A stretch of DNA of 64,000 nucleotides, taken from positions 1 through 64,000 of the forward strand of contig NZ_JAPSKV010000010.1 of assembly GCF_031181385.1 (NCBI RefSeq). Direction: 5' to 3'. Source of the DNA: Fredinandcohnia onubensis (GTDB taxonomy: Bacteria; Bacillota; Bacilli; Bacillales; Bacillaceae_L). The notes under the pieces were generated by a model that saw only the letters and a list, made by a program, of their open reading frames with translations, was not told the origin of the DNA and did no database searches. This document shows positions 55,615 through 64,000 of the stretch, piece after piece; position 1 is the stretch's first letter; every line of letters begins with the position of its first letter. The position numbers and the translations under genes are program-made.

Positions 55615-56883
55615 TCATCGATTAAAATTAACTGCTTCTGTTTGATCCAATGTAATCATTGTTTCACTTGGCTTTGTTTCTGCAATGATTTTACCATTTC
55701 TAAATGAATAGCGAACTTTCGCTTGTTTACGGACTGTTTCATATTCATTTTCTGCTGACATGACAATGAAGTTCGCCGGCTTTCCTTCTTCAATTCCGTA
55801 GCGATCTTCAATGTGCAGTGTCTTAGCACTGTTTGTCGTAATTAAATCAATGGAATTCACAATTTGCTCATAGCCCATCAACTGTGAAACGTGGATTCCC
55901 ATATGAAGAACCTGCAGCATATTGCCCGTCCCTAGTGGATACCATGGGTCAAAAATATCATCATGGCCAAAGCTTACGTTAAGTCCCGCTTCTAGCAGTT
56001 CTTTAACACGAGTAAGACCTCTACGTTTTGGATACGTATCAAATCGACCTTGTAGATGAATATTCACAAGTGGATTTGACACAAAATTAATATTAGAAAG
56101 CTTTAGTAATCGGAAAAGCTTGTACGTATACGCATCATTGTATGACCCCATCGCAGTAGTGTGGCTTGCTGTTGTACGGGTACCAAGTCCGCGCTCATAC
56201 GCTTCCTTTGCCACAACCTCAACAAATCTTGATTGTTCATCATCAATTTCATCACAATGGATATCAACTAATCGATCATATTTTTCGGCTAAATCAAAAG
56301 CAATCTTCATTGAATCGACACCAAATTCACGGGTAAATTCAAAATGAGGAATACCACCAACGACATCAGCACCCATTTTCACTGCTTCCTCAAGCAATTC
56401 TACTCCATTCGGATAAGATAAAATTCCTTCCTGAGGAAAAGCTACCAGTTGAATATCTACGTAATCCTTTAATTCCTCTTTTACCTCAAGCATAGCTTTT
56501 AATGCTGTTAGACTTGGGTCTGTAACGTCAACATGCGTACGAACATGCCCAATCCCTTGAGCAATTTGCCACTTTAGTGCAGTCTTCGAGCGTGTTTTTA
56601 CATCCTCAAGGGTTAAGGATTCTTTACGCTGTGACCAGCGCTGAATCCCCTCAAATAAGGTTCCGCTTTGATTCCACTCAGGTTCACCAGCAGTCAAAGT
56701 CGTATCCAAATGAATGTGCGGCTCAATGAATGGTGGCAAAACAAGGGATCCATCTACATCGATTACTTCCTCATTTGCCTCTATTTCGCCTAGTTCTTGA
56801 GTAATTTCTTCAAACTGACCTTCTTTGATAACGAGATGCCAGAGACCTTCTTTTCCTCGTAAGGTTGCATTTTTAATAATCAA
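55615..56883 (-). CDS. codA: Cytosine deaminase
   Basis: A 422-residue amidohydrolase that deaminates cytosine to uracil. Metal ligands are in [30 protein letters not shown] and [10 protein letters not shown], and the catalytic Asp in [14 protein letters not shown], as in E. coli CodA. Its start overlaps codB by 11 bases. Uracil made here feeds pyrimidine salvage, which fits the PyrR attenuator in front of the operon. Confidence 0.95.
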   Translation of the reverse strand: MIIKNATLRGKEGLWHLVIKEGQFEEITQELGEIEANEEVIDVDGSLVLPPFIEPHIHLDTTLTAGEPEWNQSGTLFEGIQRWSQRKESLTLEDVKTRSKTALKWQIAQGIGHVRTHVDVTDPSLTALKAMLEVKEELKDYVDIQLVAFPQEGILSYPNGVELLEEAVKMGADVVGGIPHFEFTREFGVDSMKIAFDLAEKYDRLVDIHCDEIDDEQSRFVEVVAKEAYERGLGTRTTASHTTAMGSYNDAYTYKLFRLLKLSNINFVSNPLVNIHLQGRFDTYPKRRGLTRVKELLEAGLNVSFGHDDIFDPWYPLGTGNMLQVLHMGIHVSQLMGYEQIVNSIDLITTNSAKTLHIEDRYGIEEGKPANFIVMSAENEYETVRKQAKVRYSFRNGKIIAETKPSETMITLDQTEAVNFNR

Positions 56884-58132
56884 CAGAAATCACCTTTGCT
56901 TTTTTAATTTTTTTAGCTTCCGCTAGTTTCATGAATACCAAGTAAATTACCGCTGTTCCTAGTAGTGCATTTAGTGGTGTGATCCCAGGTGCTACTTGCG
57001 CAAATGCTACACCTACGCCCCACGCCGCAATTGAAACCCAGTTTACTGATTTAAACGTCATTTCCTCAAAAGCTTTATATTCTCTACGCTTTACAAAGAA
57101 GTAGTCTGTAATGATGATGGCACCAATAGAAGGGATCGCAGCACCAAGAAGTGTTAGGAATCCTACAAAGTTGTTGTACATCCACATTGCTAGTATGGTT
57201 CCAACTAGTCCATTTACGACTACAAATACTTTTTTAGGAATCTTCGTGATGTTTGCAAATCCTAAGCCTGAAGCATACAGTGCGTTGTCATTTGTAGTCC
57301 AAATATTTAACCCGAGTACAATAATAGCTGGAATCATTAATCCCTGTAGAAACATTACTTCAGAAATATCCGCTAAGCCATATGACATCGATCCGATTGC
57401 TCCGAAAAAGAACATTAAAGAGTTTCCTAAGAAAAAGGCAATCACTGTTGCTATTACTGCTGAGCGTGATGTTTTTGCAAAACGTGCAAAGTCTGGTGTT
57501 AACGTTCCTGCGCTAATGAATGACCCAATGCAAATCGTAAGTGCTGCTGAAAGTGTGATGGATACGGTTGGTTTGTACTCCATTAGAGCCGCTATTCCAC
57601 CTAAGGACTCAGTTGCCTCCACCGCTGAGTAGCTACCAAGAATCGCAATTGCTGGCACCGCTACGAATCCTAAAACAACCAGTGCTTTCATTCCAAAAAT
57701 TGAAGTTGCTGTCATTGCAAGCCCAAAGATGAATATTAAGGCGTACACATTCCAGTCCATTGCATTTGCAACTGGAACTGCGAACATCGCTACACCTACT
57801 CCGAACCAACCAACTTGAGTAAATCCTAGTAAAAAGGATGGTAGATACGATCCCTTATCACCAAATGCATACTTTGCCAAAAGGTGTGTCGATAATCCTG
57901 TCTTCGCTGCGATATAAGCGAGGGTTCCTGTAAAGATTCCTAGAGCTAGATTCCCTGCTAACACAATTATGATAAACTCTGAAAAAGTTAAGCCCATTCC
58001 AATTTCCCCACCAGCTAGCATACTTGCTGAGAAAAACGTAAGGCCTAACATTACGGATAATGTCTTCCAAAAACCGTTTCGATTTGATTGTGGAACTGCT
58101 TGCCATGAGAACTCTGAATCCATTTTTTTCAT
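56873..58132 (-). CDS. codB: Cytosine permease
   Basis: A 419-residue NCS1-family permease with about twelve helices ([39 protein letters not shown]). It imports cytosine for the deaminase encoded by the overlapping downstream gene. ATG 58132 follows AGGAGGAA; upstream in-frame ATGs lack a site. Expression passes through a PyrR-dependent attenuator. Confidence 0.93.
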   Translation of the reverse strand: MKKMDSEFSWQAVPQSNRNGFWKTLSVMLGLTFFSASMLAGGEIGMGLTFSEFIIIVLAGNLALGIFTGTLAYIAAKTGLSTHLLAKYAFGDKGSYLPSFLLGFTQVGWFGVGVAMFAVPVANAMDWNVYALIFIFGLAMTATSIFGMKALVVLGFVAVPAIAILGSYSAVEATESLGGIAALMEYKPTVSITLSAALTICIGSFISAGTLTPDFARFAKTSRSAVIATVIAFFLGNSLMFFFGAIGSMSYGLADISEVMFLQGLMIPAIIVLGLNIWTTNDNALYASGLGFANITKIPKKVFVVVNGLVGTILAMWMYNNFVGFLTLLGAAIPSIGAIIITDYFFVKRREYKAFEEMTFKSVNWVSIAAWGVGVAFAQVAPGITPLNALLGTAVIYLVFMKLAEAKKIKKAKVISVDY

Positions 58133-58180
58133 AAATGATTCCTCCTGTATGATCATTTCTGATACCAGAAGCAAGCAGAA

Positions 58181-58322
58181 AAAAAGAGGCTAATTACCAG
58201 GTATCCTGACAATTAGCCTCTTCATCTATCAAAAGAGCACAGGGAAAGTTTATACACGTATCCCCACGTCTTTTAATAAAATCCCGCCGTCCTTGTCAGC
58301 CTCTCTGGACTGAATTAAAGGT
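58181..58322 (-). ncRNA. PyrR-binding transcription attenuator of codBA
   Basis: On the minus strand AGTCCAGAGAGGCT (58311-58298) fits the PyrR binding-loop consensus ARUCCNGNGAGGYU at every position. About 75 bases later a terminator stem AGAGGCTAATT / AATTAGCCTCT (58221-58185) is followed by TTTTTTT. As in the pyr operon, PyrR with UMP would hold the binding loop and let the terminator form, so codBA would be shut off when pyrimidines are plentiful. Confidence 0.92.
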
Positions 58323-58416
58323 ACCAGTTATTAAATTAATGTTATTATTGCAGAAAATCTCCATATCGTCAACAACTATATTTAAAATATTAGACTAGAA
58401 TACTATTTCCCCGAAA

Positions 58417-58452
58417 ATATAAAAGCCCACCACCATAAGGTGATGAGCAGTT
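58417..58452 (-). terminator. Intrinsic terminator of the SDR gene
   Basis: GCTCATCACC / GGTGGTGGGC stem with two wobbles and a TTAT loop, then TTTTATATTT. Confidence 0.75.
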
Positions 58453-58455
58453 TTA

Positions 58456-59193
58456 TTATTGAGCTGTATAGCCACCGTCAACAATTAAGCTGTTTCCTGT
58501 CATGAATGTAGAATCATCACTAGCAAGGAATAATACAGCTTTAGCCATTTCTTCAGCTTGTCCAAGGCGTTTCATTGGAGTCATACCACGTAATACTTCT
58601 TTGCTTTCTTCAGGAATAATTGGAGTATCAATGAAACCTGGGCAAAGAGCATTTACACGAATATTTTGTTCTGCATACTCAAGTGCTAATGAGCGAGTTA
58701 AGTTCACTACTCCACCTTTTGCTGCGTTGTAGGCTGCTGAACCTGGTGATCCCACCCAACCATACATAGATGCAGTGTTCACGATTACTCCTCCGTCCGC
58801 TTTTAAGAATTCACGGATCGCTTCACGTGCTACTAAGAAAACACCATCTAAGTCAACATTAACCGTATTTCTCCACTCAGAATATTCTAATTCATGTGAT
58901 GGTTGAACTCGTCCAATACCAGCATTATTGAAAACAATATCCACTTTACCGAATGCTTCAACTGTTTGTTTATAGATATTTGCTACTTCTTCTTCACTTG
59001 TAATGTTTGCTTTTACAAATAAAGCTTCCGCGTTTAGCGCTTTCAATTCTTCCTCAAAAGCTTTTCCCTTTTCTTCATTTAAATCAACAAGAACAACCTT
59101 TGCCCCTTCTTCAACAAATAAACGAGCTGTTGCTGCTCCAATTCCTGAAGCTCCTCCAGTTATAATAGCCACTTTATCTTGTAGTTTTCCCAT
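58456..59193 (-). CDS. Short-chain dehydrogenase/reductase
   Basis: A 245-residue classical SDR: cofactor motif TGGASGIGAATA, NNAG, and catalytic Ser-Tyr-Lys in NTASMYGW and AAYNAAKGG. The GLSTHx-like cofactor choice cannot be decided, though Asp after beta-2 (VVLVDLNEEKG) favours NAD. ATG 59193 follows AAGGGGG. Divergent from a TetR regulator, which most likely controls it; substrate unknown. Confidence 0.9.
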   Translation of the reverse strand: MGKLQDKVAIITGGASGIGAATARLFVEEGAKVVLVDLNEEKGKAFEEELKALNAEALFVKANITSEEEVANIYKQTVEAFGKVDIVFNNAGIGRVQPSHELEYSEWRNTVNVDLDGVFLVAREAIREFLKADGGVIVNTASMYGWVGSPGSAAYNAAKGGVVNLTRSLALEYAEQNIRVNALCPGFIDTPIIPEESKEVLRGMTPMKRLGQAEEMAKAVLFLASDDSTFMTGNSLIVDGGYTAQ

Positions 59194-59240
59194 TATATAG
59201 TCCCCCTTATTGTATAATATGGATAGCATTACCCTATAGT

Positions 59241-59374
59241 AGAGTAATATTTACTCTAATAGGCTTTGTCACCATTTGGTCACAATTCTATTTTACTATC
59301 TTGACTAGACTTAACAATCATCAAAGAAATTCAAAATGTCTAAATAATAGACATTTCCAATAAAACTGTCTATT
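59241..59374. promoter_or_regulatory. Operator-like palindromes between the SDR and TetR genes
   Basis: AGAGTAA-TAT-TTACTCT (59241-59257) is a perfect 17-bp palindrome on the SDR side. AATAGACA-N13-TGTCTATT (59346-59374) is a perfect inverted repeat beside the TetR ribosome site. Either could be the TetR operator; two different sequences may mean two regulators. Confidence 0.55.
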
Positions 59375-59391
59375 TTGCGGAGGTTTTTTTT

Positions 59392-59994
59392 ATGAATGAT
59401 GAATTGGATCTCATATCTAAACGACGAAATCGAACCCAAGAACACTTAAAGCATGCCCTTATTGACCTTATCAAAGAAAAAGGATATCATACCGTTTCTG
59501 TAAAAGACATTGTAGATAAGGCTTCCTATAATCGCAGCACCTTCTATGTTCACTACCACGACAAAATTGATTTAGCTGAAGACTTGCTAGATTCCATGAT
59601 GGTAGGTTTATGGAATTCGGTTGGAAAACACCACCCTCCTGGACAAAAAGTGTATACATCTAAGATAGGCAAGCCTTCTTTTAATATCGTGTCCTATATT
59701 GATGAGCATCGTAACTTTTTTGAACTCATTAAATATGACGACACCTTACCAGGGTTACATACAAGTCTACCTCAAACCATTTTAAAAATTTATCAAGAAA
59801 AATTTATATTTGAAACGATCAACAATATTCCGGTCAATATGGACTATTTTAAACGCTATACAGCCTATGGCTTTTACGGGCTTATTCAAAATTGGATTAC
59901 AAGCGATTTCAAGGAATCTCAAGAGGAGTTTATTGAAGAAGTCATTGAATTAACAAAAACGCATATCTATTCGTTTAAATACACAGGTCATTAA
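59392..59994 (+). CDS. TetR-family regulator
   Basis: A 200-residue TetR regulator: helix-turn-helix at residues 15-60 (TVSVKDIVDKASYNRSTFYVHY) and a C-terminal ligand domain of the DhaS-like type with a WITSDFKESQEEF segment. Divergent from the SDR gene, with palindromes between. GGAGG ribosome site. Confidence 0.9.
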   Translation: MNDELDLISKRRNRTQEHLKHALIDLIKEKGYHTVSVKDIVDKASYNRSTFYVHYHDKIDLAEDLLDSMMVGLWNSVGKHHPPGQKVYTSKIGKPSFNIVSYIDEHRNFFELIKYDDTLPGLHTSLPQTILKIYQEKFIFETINNIPVNMDYFKRYTAYGFYGLIQNWITSDFKESQEEFIEEVIELTKTHIYSFKYTGH

Positions 59995-59998
59995 AGAG

Positions 59999-60027
59999 GA
60001 CAGGTTCAGGGAACCGTCCCCTTTTTT
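59999..60027. terminator. Terminator with GGGACGGTTC core
   Basis: GGACAGGTTC / GAACCGTCC with one bulged A, then CCTTTTTTT. Serves the TetR gene; the same core motif appears at 54613-54672. Confidence 0.8.
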
Positions 60028-60602
60028 TAGATATGCTTCCGAAGTTCCGATTCTACAAACTTCATATCCTCCAAAAGAAGGGGATACAAATTGGGCCTTC
60101 TTCGGGCTGCGAGTGGATGATAGGCAACCGTCGTTTGATAGCCGTTCGTCTGATAGAAATTGCCCCTAAGTCCTTTGACCTCAAGCTCTGGATTCTGAAA
60201 AAAGGATTGCACTGCTACGTTGCCTAAACAAACAATAAGTTTAGGTTTTAGTTCCTCCAGTTGAGAATACAGATGGTTTATACAAATTTCGCGTGTCTTT
60301 TCCTTATCATAGGCGCGTTTCGGTTGTCTTTTTAAAATATATGTAACGTATATTTGCTCTTTATCTAATCCCGCTTCATAGGTTGCCTTTTGCAAGGTTT
60401 GCCTCGTTCCACAAACCATTGGATTACCTTCACGATCTTCACGAGCACCTGGATTATCCAAAATAATCATGATCGGTGCTTTCGGGTTACCCTCACCCCA
60501 AATCATTCGCGCCCCTTGCTGATACAACCCACAATCCTCACAATTCTTCACATCTTCGGGTACTGGATCCTCATCCCACATCACCGGACAAAATGAATTC
60601 AC
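60027..60602 (-). CDS. Uracil-DNA glycosylase family protein
   Basis: A 191-residue protein of the UDG superfamily: IMIILDNPGAREDREGNPMV for the catalytic water loop, LIVCLGNVA and the C-terminal VAYHPLAARRRPN. Cysteines in FCPVMW and NCEDCGL plus later ones suggest the iron-sulfur class (family 4/5-like). It would remove uracil or similar lesions from DNA. GTG 60602, 10 bases after AAGGAG, is preferred to GTG 60611 that abuts it. Confidence 0.82.
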   Translation of the reverse strand: MNSFCPVMWDEDPVPEDVKNCEDCGLYQQGARMIWGEGNPKAPIMIILDNPGAREDREGNPMVCGTRQTLQKATYEAGLDKEQIYVTYILKRQPKRAYDKEKTREICINHLYSQLEELKPKLIVCLGNVAVQSFFQNPELEVKGLRGNFYQTNGYQTTVAYHPLAARRRPNLYPLLLEDMKFVESELRKHI

Positions 60603-60656
60603 CTTATTCACACTCCTTGAGATTAGGATTACCAGATGAAATGAAAATCAACTAAA

Positions 60657-60688
60657 AAAATCTGGACTATTGAGTAAGTCCAGATTTT
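60657..60688 (-). terminator. Intrinsic terminator of the TauE gene
   Basis: AAATCTGGACT / AGTCCAGATTT stem then TTTT on the minus strand. Confidence 0.88.
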
Positions 60689-60691
60689 CAT

Positions 60692-61426
60692 TTAAAGAAC
60701 ATTCTCGGTTACAATTTGAAAAATAAGAAGTACCGTTACAACTCTTAAAATCGGCTTTACATATTGGGGCTTTAATTTCTGCGCAATACGCACCCCAATT
60801 TGTGCTCCTGTAAAAGAACCCAGTAACAAGGCAATGGCAACCGGCCAAATCATCTTACCCGTCGCAATATAGGTCATCGCAGCCCCAAAACAACTAGAAA
60901 ATGTAGCAAGGCGGACCAATCCGACCGCACGAATGTATGCAATATTGAGATGATTATATAGATAAAGCATTAAGGTCCCCTGACCAGGCCCAAATAACCC
61001 GTCATAAATGCCAATACTGTATAGCCCGGGTGCACTGATTTTATTGATCTTCAATGGTTCATTTCCGGTAAAATCTCCTTTTCCCACAAAAGAAACAATG
61101 AAAGCGAATAGTAGCAGGACAATTGCCACAATATACATGTTTTCAGGTGAAATCCGTGAAGCGATAAGGCCCCCGCTTATCCCTCCAGAAAGACTAACTG
61201 GTATAATCCAAAATGATTCTTTTAAAGACAGCTCCTTCTTACGTAACAAGTAGAAGAAACTCGAGAACGAACTAATTGTATTTGAAACCTTATTCGCTCC
61301 AATTGCCGAATGAACAGGAACACCTAAAAGCAACATCGACGGCAAACTGATTAATCCCCCACCACCAGCCAGCGTCCCCAAAGTCGTCGCACAAATCCCA
61401 ATGAAAAACAGAATAACATACTCCAT
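60692..61426 (-). CDS. TauE/SafE-family anion exporter
   Basis: A 244-residue membrane protein with seven or eight helices. The two half-repeats of the family are seen in TLAGGGGLISLPSMLLLGVP and YDGLFGPGQGTLMLYLY. Relatives move sulfite, sulfoacetate or other organosulfur anions. No sulfur gene is adjacent. Monocistronic. Confidence 0.88.
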   Translation of the reverse strand: MEYVILFFIGICATTLGTLAGGGGLISLPSMLLLGVPVHSAIGANKVSNTISSFSSFFYLLRKKELSLKESFWIIPVSLSGGISGGLIASRISPENMYIVAIVLLLFAFIVSFVGKGDFTGNEPLKINKISAPGLYSIGIYDGLFGPGQGTLMLYLYNHLNIAYIRAVGLVRLATFSSCFGAAMTYIATGKMIWPVAIALLLGSFTGAQIGVRIAQKLKPQYVKPILRVVTVLLIFQIVTENVL

Positions 61427-61611
61427 TTATTACCACCCCTTGTACCTTAAGTATAGTAGCAAAAGAGTGATTAAGAAATTTAATCTTTATTATAGAAATG
61501 GATAAGTATTTCCTATGGAGTACCAGACACAAAATGTTAACGGAATTTCCACACTTAATGGATTGATTTTCTATTAAAATAGGGATGAATAAATAGAAAG
61601 GAAGTGGAAGT

Positions 61612-62520
61612 TTGTTACTTAAAGTGCGAACTGAATCAGAGGAATTGTTAGCTCTACGCTCATTAGATACTCGAATGGAGTTAACGGTAAAGGAAAAATT
61701 TCACTATCAAAATCTTGAAAAAGGCTATGAAGGAGAGATGAAATTTGATTCCATGTTACAGAATCTCCGTGAAGAACGATATATAATCAATGACCTATTA
61801 CTAGAAGTGAACAACTCCTTTTTTCAAATTGATACGTTGCTTATTTTACAGGGCATAATTCATGTTCTAGATATAAAAAACTTTCAAGGAGATTGTTACC
61901 TTAAATCAGACAATCTTTATTCAGTTACAACTGGCCGTGAATATAAAAACCCCATAAATCAAATAAATAGAAGCGCCTCTTTATTCCGCCAATTACTCCA
62001 AAATCTCAATCAACATTACCTAGTGGATGCCTCCATTATTTTTATCAATCCCGAGTTTACATTATATCAAGCACCTCTTGAACAGCCATTTATTTTACCA
62101 ACTCAAGTAAATCGATTTTTGAGAGATTTAAATAAGGGATCCTCTCAGTTAAATGACGGACATAAAAAAATTGCCCAAAAACTATTGGAGTTGCATCAGC
62201 CAAAGAACCCCTTCACAAAGTTGCCATCCTATACTTATGAAAAAGTTAAGAAAGGGATATTTTGCAAGTACTGCAAGTCCTTTCAGATTACAATAAAGCA
62301 CCATAACCTTGTCTGTAATAACTGTGCAGAGGTGGAAAAAATAGACCAAGCTATTTTGCGAAATGTGAAGGAATTTAGTTTGCTTTTTCCTAATCAAAAA
62401 ATTACAGCTCAAGCCATTTATGACTGGTGCAAACTTGACTTATGCAAACGCACATATTCGAGAGTCCTAAAGGCAAACTTTAATACTATTGGTAACACAA
62501 AAAATACTTATTATGAATAA
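61612..62520 (+). CDS. NERD-domain nuclease-like protein with zinc ribbon
   Basis: A 302-residue protein. The NERD domain (about residues 40-150) shows KGYEGEMKFDSML and the nuclease-like core FQIDTLLILQG with VLDIKNFQGD, i.e. the D...(D/E)xK-type arrangement. A four-cysteine zinc ribbon FCKYCKSF ... LVCNNCAEV lies near residues 218-240. NERD proteins are thought to be DNA-processing nucleases, sometimes linked to plasmids or defence, but no function is proven and no defence genes are adjacent. TTG start after AAAGGAAG. Confidence 0.85.
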   Translation: MLLKVRTESEELLALRSLDTRMELTVKEKFHYQNLEKGYEGEMKFDSMLQNLREERYIINDLLLEVNNSFFQIDTLLILQGIIHVLDIKNFQGDCYLKSDNLYSVTTGREYKNPINQINRSASLFRQLLQNLNQHYLVDASIIFINPEFTLYQAPLEQPFILPTQVNRFLRDLNKGSSQLNDGHKKIAQKLLELHQPKNPFTKLPSYTYEKVKKGIFCKYCKSFQITIKHHNLVCNNCAEVEKIDQAILRNVKEFSLLFPNQKITAQAIYDWCKLDLCKRTYSRVLKANFNTIGNTKNTYYE

Positions 62521-62543
62521 GGAGTAAGAGTACTATATATACT

Positions 62544-62575
62544 ACCCCATCCAGCTAATCGGTTGGGGTTTTTTG
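62544..62575 (+). terminator. Intrinsic terminator of the NERD gene
   Basis: ACCCCATCC / GGTTGGGGT stem with one mismatch and TTTTTT. Confidence 0.85.
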
Positions 62576-62605
62576 GTCATATTTTTGCTTGTTTTCCTGA
62601 CCTCA

Positions 62606-63195
62606 GTTCAAATCACGTTGGATTTCTGACTCAATTCTGCTCTTTCCGACTCCCACTGTCCAAATCATGCAGGATTTCCGACTCTAGCACTCTCTCTTTT
62701 CCTTTCTGTGTCGTAATCACACCTGCATTCTGACTCTATTCAGCTTTTTTCGACTCCCACTGTCCAAATCATGCCGGATTTCCGACTCTAGCACTCTCTT
62801 TTTTCCTTTCTGTGTCGTAATCACACCTGCATTCTGACTCTATTCAGCTTTTTCCGACTCCCACTGTCCAAATCATGCCGGATTTCCGACTCTAGCACTC
62901 TCTTTTTTCCTTTCTGTGTCGTAATCACACCTGCATTCTGACTTTATTCAGCTTTTTCCGACTCCCACTGTTCGAATCATGCCGGATTTCCGACTCTAGC
63001 ACTCTCTTTTTTCCTCTTCCTTGTCCAAAAATCTCACCTTACGTTGTCAACTATTTAGACTAACCTTAAATATTAATCTGATTCGAACTCTACCACCTCT
63101 TTTGCCTCATTCCTTGTCCGATTGACACCAGTTTCCGACTCACTCATGTTTCTTTACCAACCACTCGTCCGAATATGAGCTCACTTTCTGAATTA
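62606..63195. repeat. Tandem array B of 52-bp modules with 104-bp higher-order repeat
   Basis: The phase marker GTCC/GTTC or GTCG occurs at 62606, 62658, 62710, 62762, 62814, 62866, 62918, 62970 and 63023, every 52 bases, with degenerate units at 63116 and 63167. In the middle, two unit types alternate (GTCCAAATCATGCCGGATTT and GTCGTAATCACACCTGCATT), so near-identical copies recur every 104 bases. Each core ends in GACTC 27-28 bases from its start, as in array A. Confidence 0.9.
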
Positions 63196-63464
63196 ACATA
63201 AAAAAGCAGACTACCTAGTTCGCTTGGCTTATTAATTATCAAATCATCATATAACACGCACATTTGCAAGCATTCCGGATGTATAATTCGGTATTTGGGG
63301 CTAATTCTAAGATAGACCCGGATTATGTAACCTAGACATGTTGTAGATAGGTTTTATCACGAAATATGCTGTTTTATCGCATTTGCAACCTTGTATACAT
63401 CATTGTTACAATTATTATTGGTTAAGCAGACTGTACGTCCTTATTTATTTACCAAGAAACATAA

Positions 63465-63482
63465 ATGTGAAAACATTCACAT
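63465..63482 (+). promoter_or_regulatory. Rex/Crp-Fnr-type palindrome before the permease
   Basis: ATGTGAAAACATTCACAT is an 18-bp palindrome with TGTGA-N6-TCACA, the Bacillus Crp/Fnr consensus, which is also contained in the Rex consensus. It ends 5 bases before the AAAGGGAG ribosome site. Confidence 0.5.
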
Positions 63483-63500
63483 AAAAAGGGAGTTGATAAG

Positions 63501-64000
63501 ATGGGATCTAATATCCAACCGGAGCAAAATCGCAACGAAGCGTTGAGTGATGACTATTCCTTGGATAGAGTACCTCTTAACAAAAGAAACATGAGTTGGT
63601 TAAGTATAACGAATATTACATTCGGAATTGCAACGGCTATATTTTATTTTCAAATGGGAAGTGTAATGGCACTTCAATTTGGTGCTATTAACGCCATCAT
63701 TTCCGCTATATATGCGATTATCGTTGCCGGTATTCTTGGAACATTCATTGCGTACCTATCTGCAAAGTCAGGTATGAACGTAAATTTATTATCAAGGGGT
63801 GGCGGGTTCGGATATATTGGCGCATCATTAACCTCCATTATTTATGCCACAAATTTCATCATGTATTGTGCACTTGAAGGTTTAATCTTAGTTTCCGCAG
63901 TCCATGAATTCTTACCTATTATTCCAGAATGGGCTTTAATTCTTTTCTTCGGCACCATTGTCATTCCATTAAACTGGTTTGGAATTAAGCAGTTGGATAA
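63501..64000 (+). CDS. NCS1-family purine/cytosine permease, N-terminal part (cut by window edge)
   Basis: The first 166 residues of a nucleobase permease. After a hydrophilic N-terminus (DDYSLDRVPLNKRNMSW) come helices with TNITFGIATAIFYFQMGSV, TFIAYLSAKSGMNVNLLSRG and GFGYIGASLTSIIY, in the order typical of the family. It differs from CodB in this window. AAAGGGAG site before ATG 63501. Substrate not determinable. Confidence 0.85.
   Translation, partial: MGSNIQPEQNRNEALSDDYSLDRVPLNKRNMSWLSITNITFGIATAIFYFQMGSVMALQFGAINAIISAIYAIIVAGILGTFIAYLSAKSGMNVNLLSRGGGFGYIGASLTSIIYATNFIMYCALEGLILVSAVHEFLPIIPEWALILFFGTIVIPLNWFGIKQLD

Larger units (their letters stand above)
62521..63500. other. Intergenic region, 980 bp, mostly repeat array
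   Basis: Longest non-coding stretch of the window. It holds the NERD-gene terminator (62544-62575), tandem array B (62606-63195), then about 300 AT-rich bases with an AACCTA/TAGGTT inverted repeat (63329-63353) and a TGTGAA-N4-TTCACA site before the permease gene. No credible reading frame. Confidence 0.75.

Noticed and set aside
61612-62520. NERD protein as part of a defence island
   Set aside because: No restriction, toxin or other defence genes are adjacent; the gene stands alone.
62606-63195. CRISPR array
   Set aside because: Whole 52-bp units are related end to end with no unique spacers, and no cas genes are nearby.

Overview
The window comes from a low-GC, spore-forming Gram-positive bacterium of the Bacillaceae. 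Evidence: a SpoIID-family protein, a GltC-like regulator, OdhAB, YkkCD-type exporters under a guanidine riboswitch, a SAM riboswitch, a PyrR attenuator, a LicT-type RAT antiterminator, CcpA and Rex sites, and strong ribosome sites throughout. The species cannot be fixed by reading; a Neobacillus/Cytobacillus-like genome is a guess. No rRNA, tRNA, IS element, prophage or CRISPR array was seen. The content is ordinary chromosome with an accessory flavour.

Layout. 1-1.5 kb: edge of a sugar PTS gene behind its LacI repressor. 1.6-5.2 kb: two acetyltransferases, tryptophan dioxygenase and a two-part ThrE-like exporter. 5.4-13 kb: glutaminyl-tRNA synthetase (unusual for bacilli), a SpoIID-domain protein, an ABC exporter and a PhoD-like phosphatase. 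13-16.7 kb: fructose operon fruRKA. 16.7-17.8 kb: guanidine-I riboswitch and paired SMR exporters, with a small dispersed repeat sitting inside the riboswitch. 17.8-24.6 kb: GltC-like regulator, NADP-type glutamate dehydrogenase and odhAB, i.e. the 2-oxoglutarate/glutamate node. 25-27.3 kb: an FNR-like regulator with its own FNR box and a structured leader, then an M23 peptidase. 27.5-33.9 kb: a five-gene operon (ATP-grasp ligase, MurE-like ligase, asparagine synthetase, C39 peptidase, aspartate racemase), the best candidate here for an undescribed biosynthetic system. 34.3-41.4 kb: NRDE protein, a SAM-riboswitch operon joining a sulfonate-type ABC transporter to an acyl-CoA synthetase, a Rex-box-controlled DoxX gene and a tiny acidic lipoprotein. 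41.5-50 kb: aldo/keto reductase, a second FtsZ lacking its C-terminal tail, a LysM amidase, GntR, lactonase, a HAD phosphatase plus LicT-like antiterminator pair with its own RAT, and brnQ. 50-55.6 kb: a candidate CcpA-controlled small RNA, PAP2 phosphatase, a frameshifted phosphoesterase, LysR with an F420-ligase-like protein, and MscS. 55.6-64 kb: codBA under PyrR attenuation, SDR with TetR, a uracil-DNA glycosylase, TauE, a NERD protein and the start of an NCS1 permease.

Non-coding structure is rich. Two hairpin repeat families each have two copies whose stems differ by compensatory changes (16.8/24.6 kb and 34.1/42.4 kb). Two arrays, 27 kb apart, are built from the same 52-bp module (35.3 kb and 62.6-63.2 kb); in the second, alternate units have diverged into a 104-bp higher-order repeat. 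Many genes are separated by clear intrinsic terminators, so operon limits are well defined.
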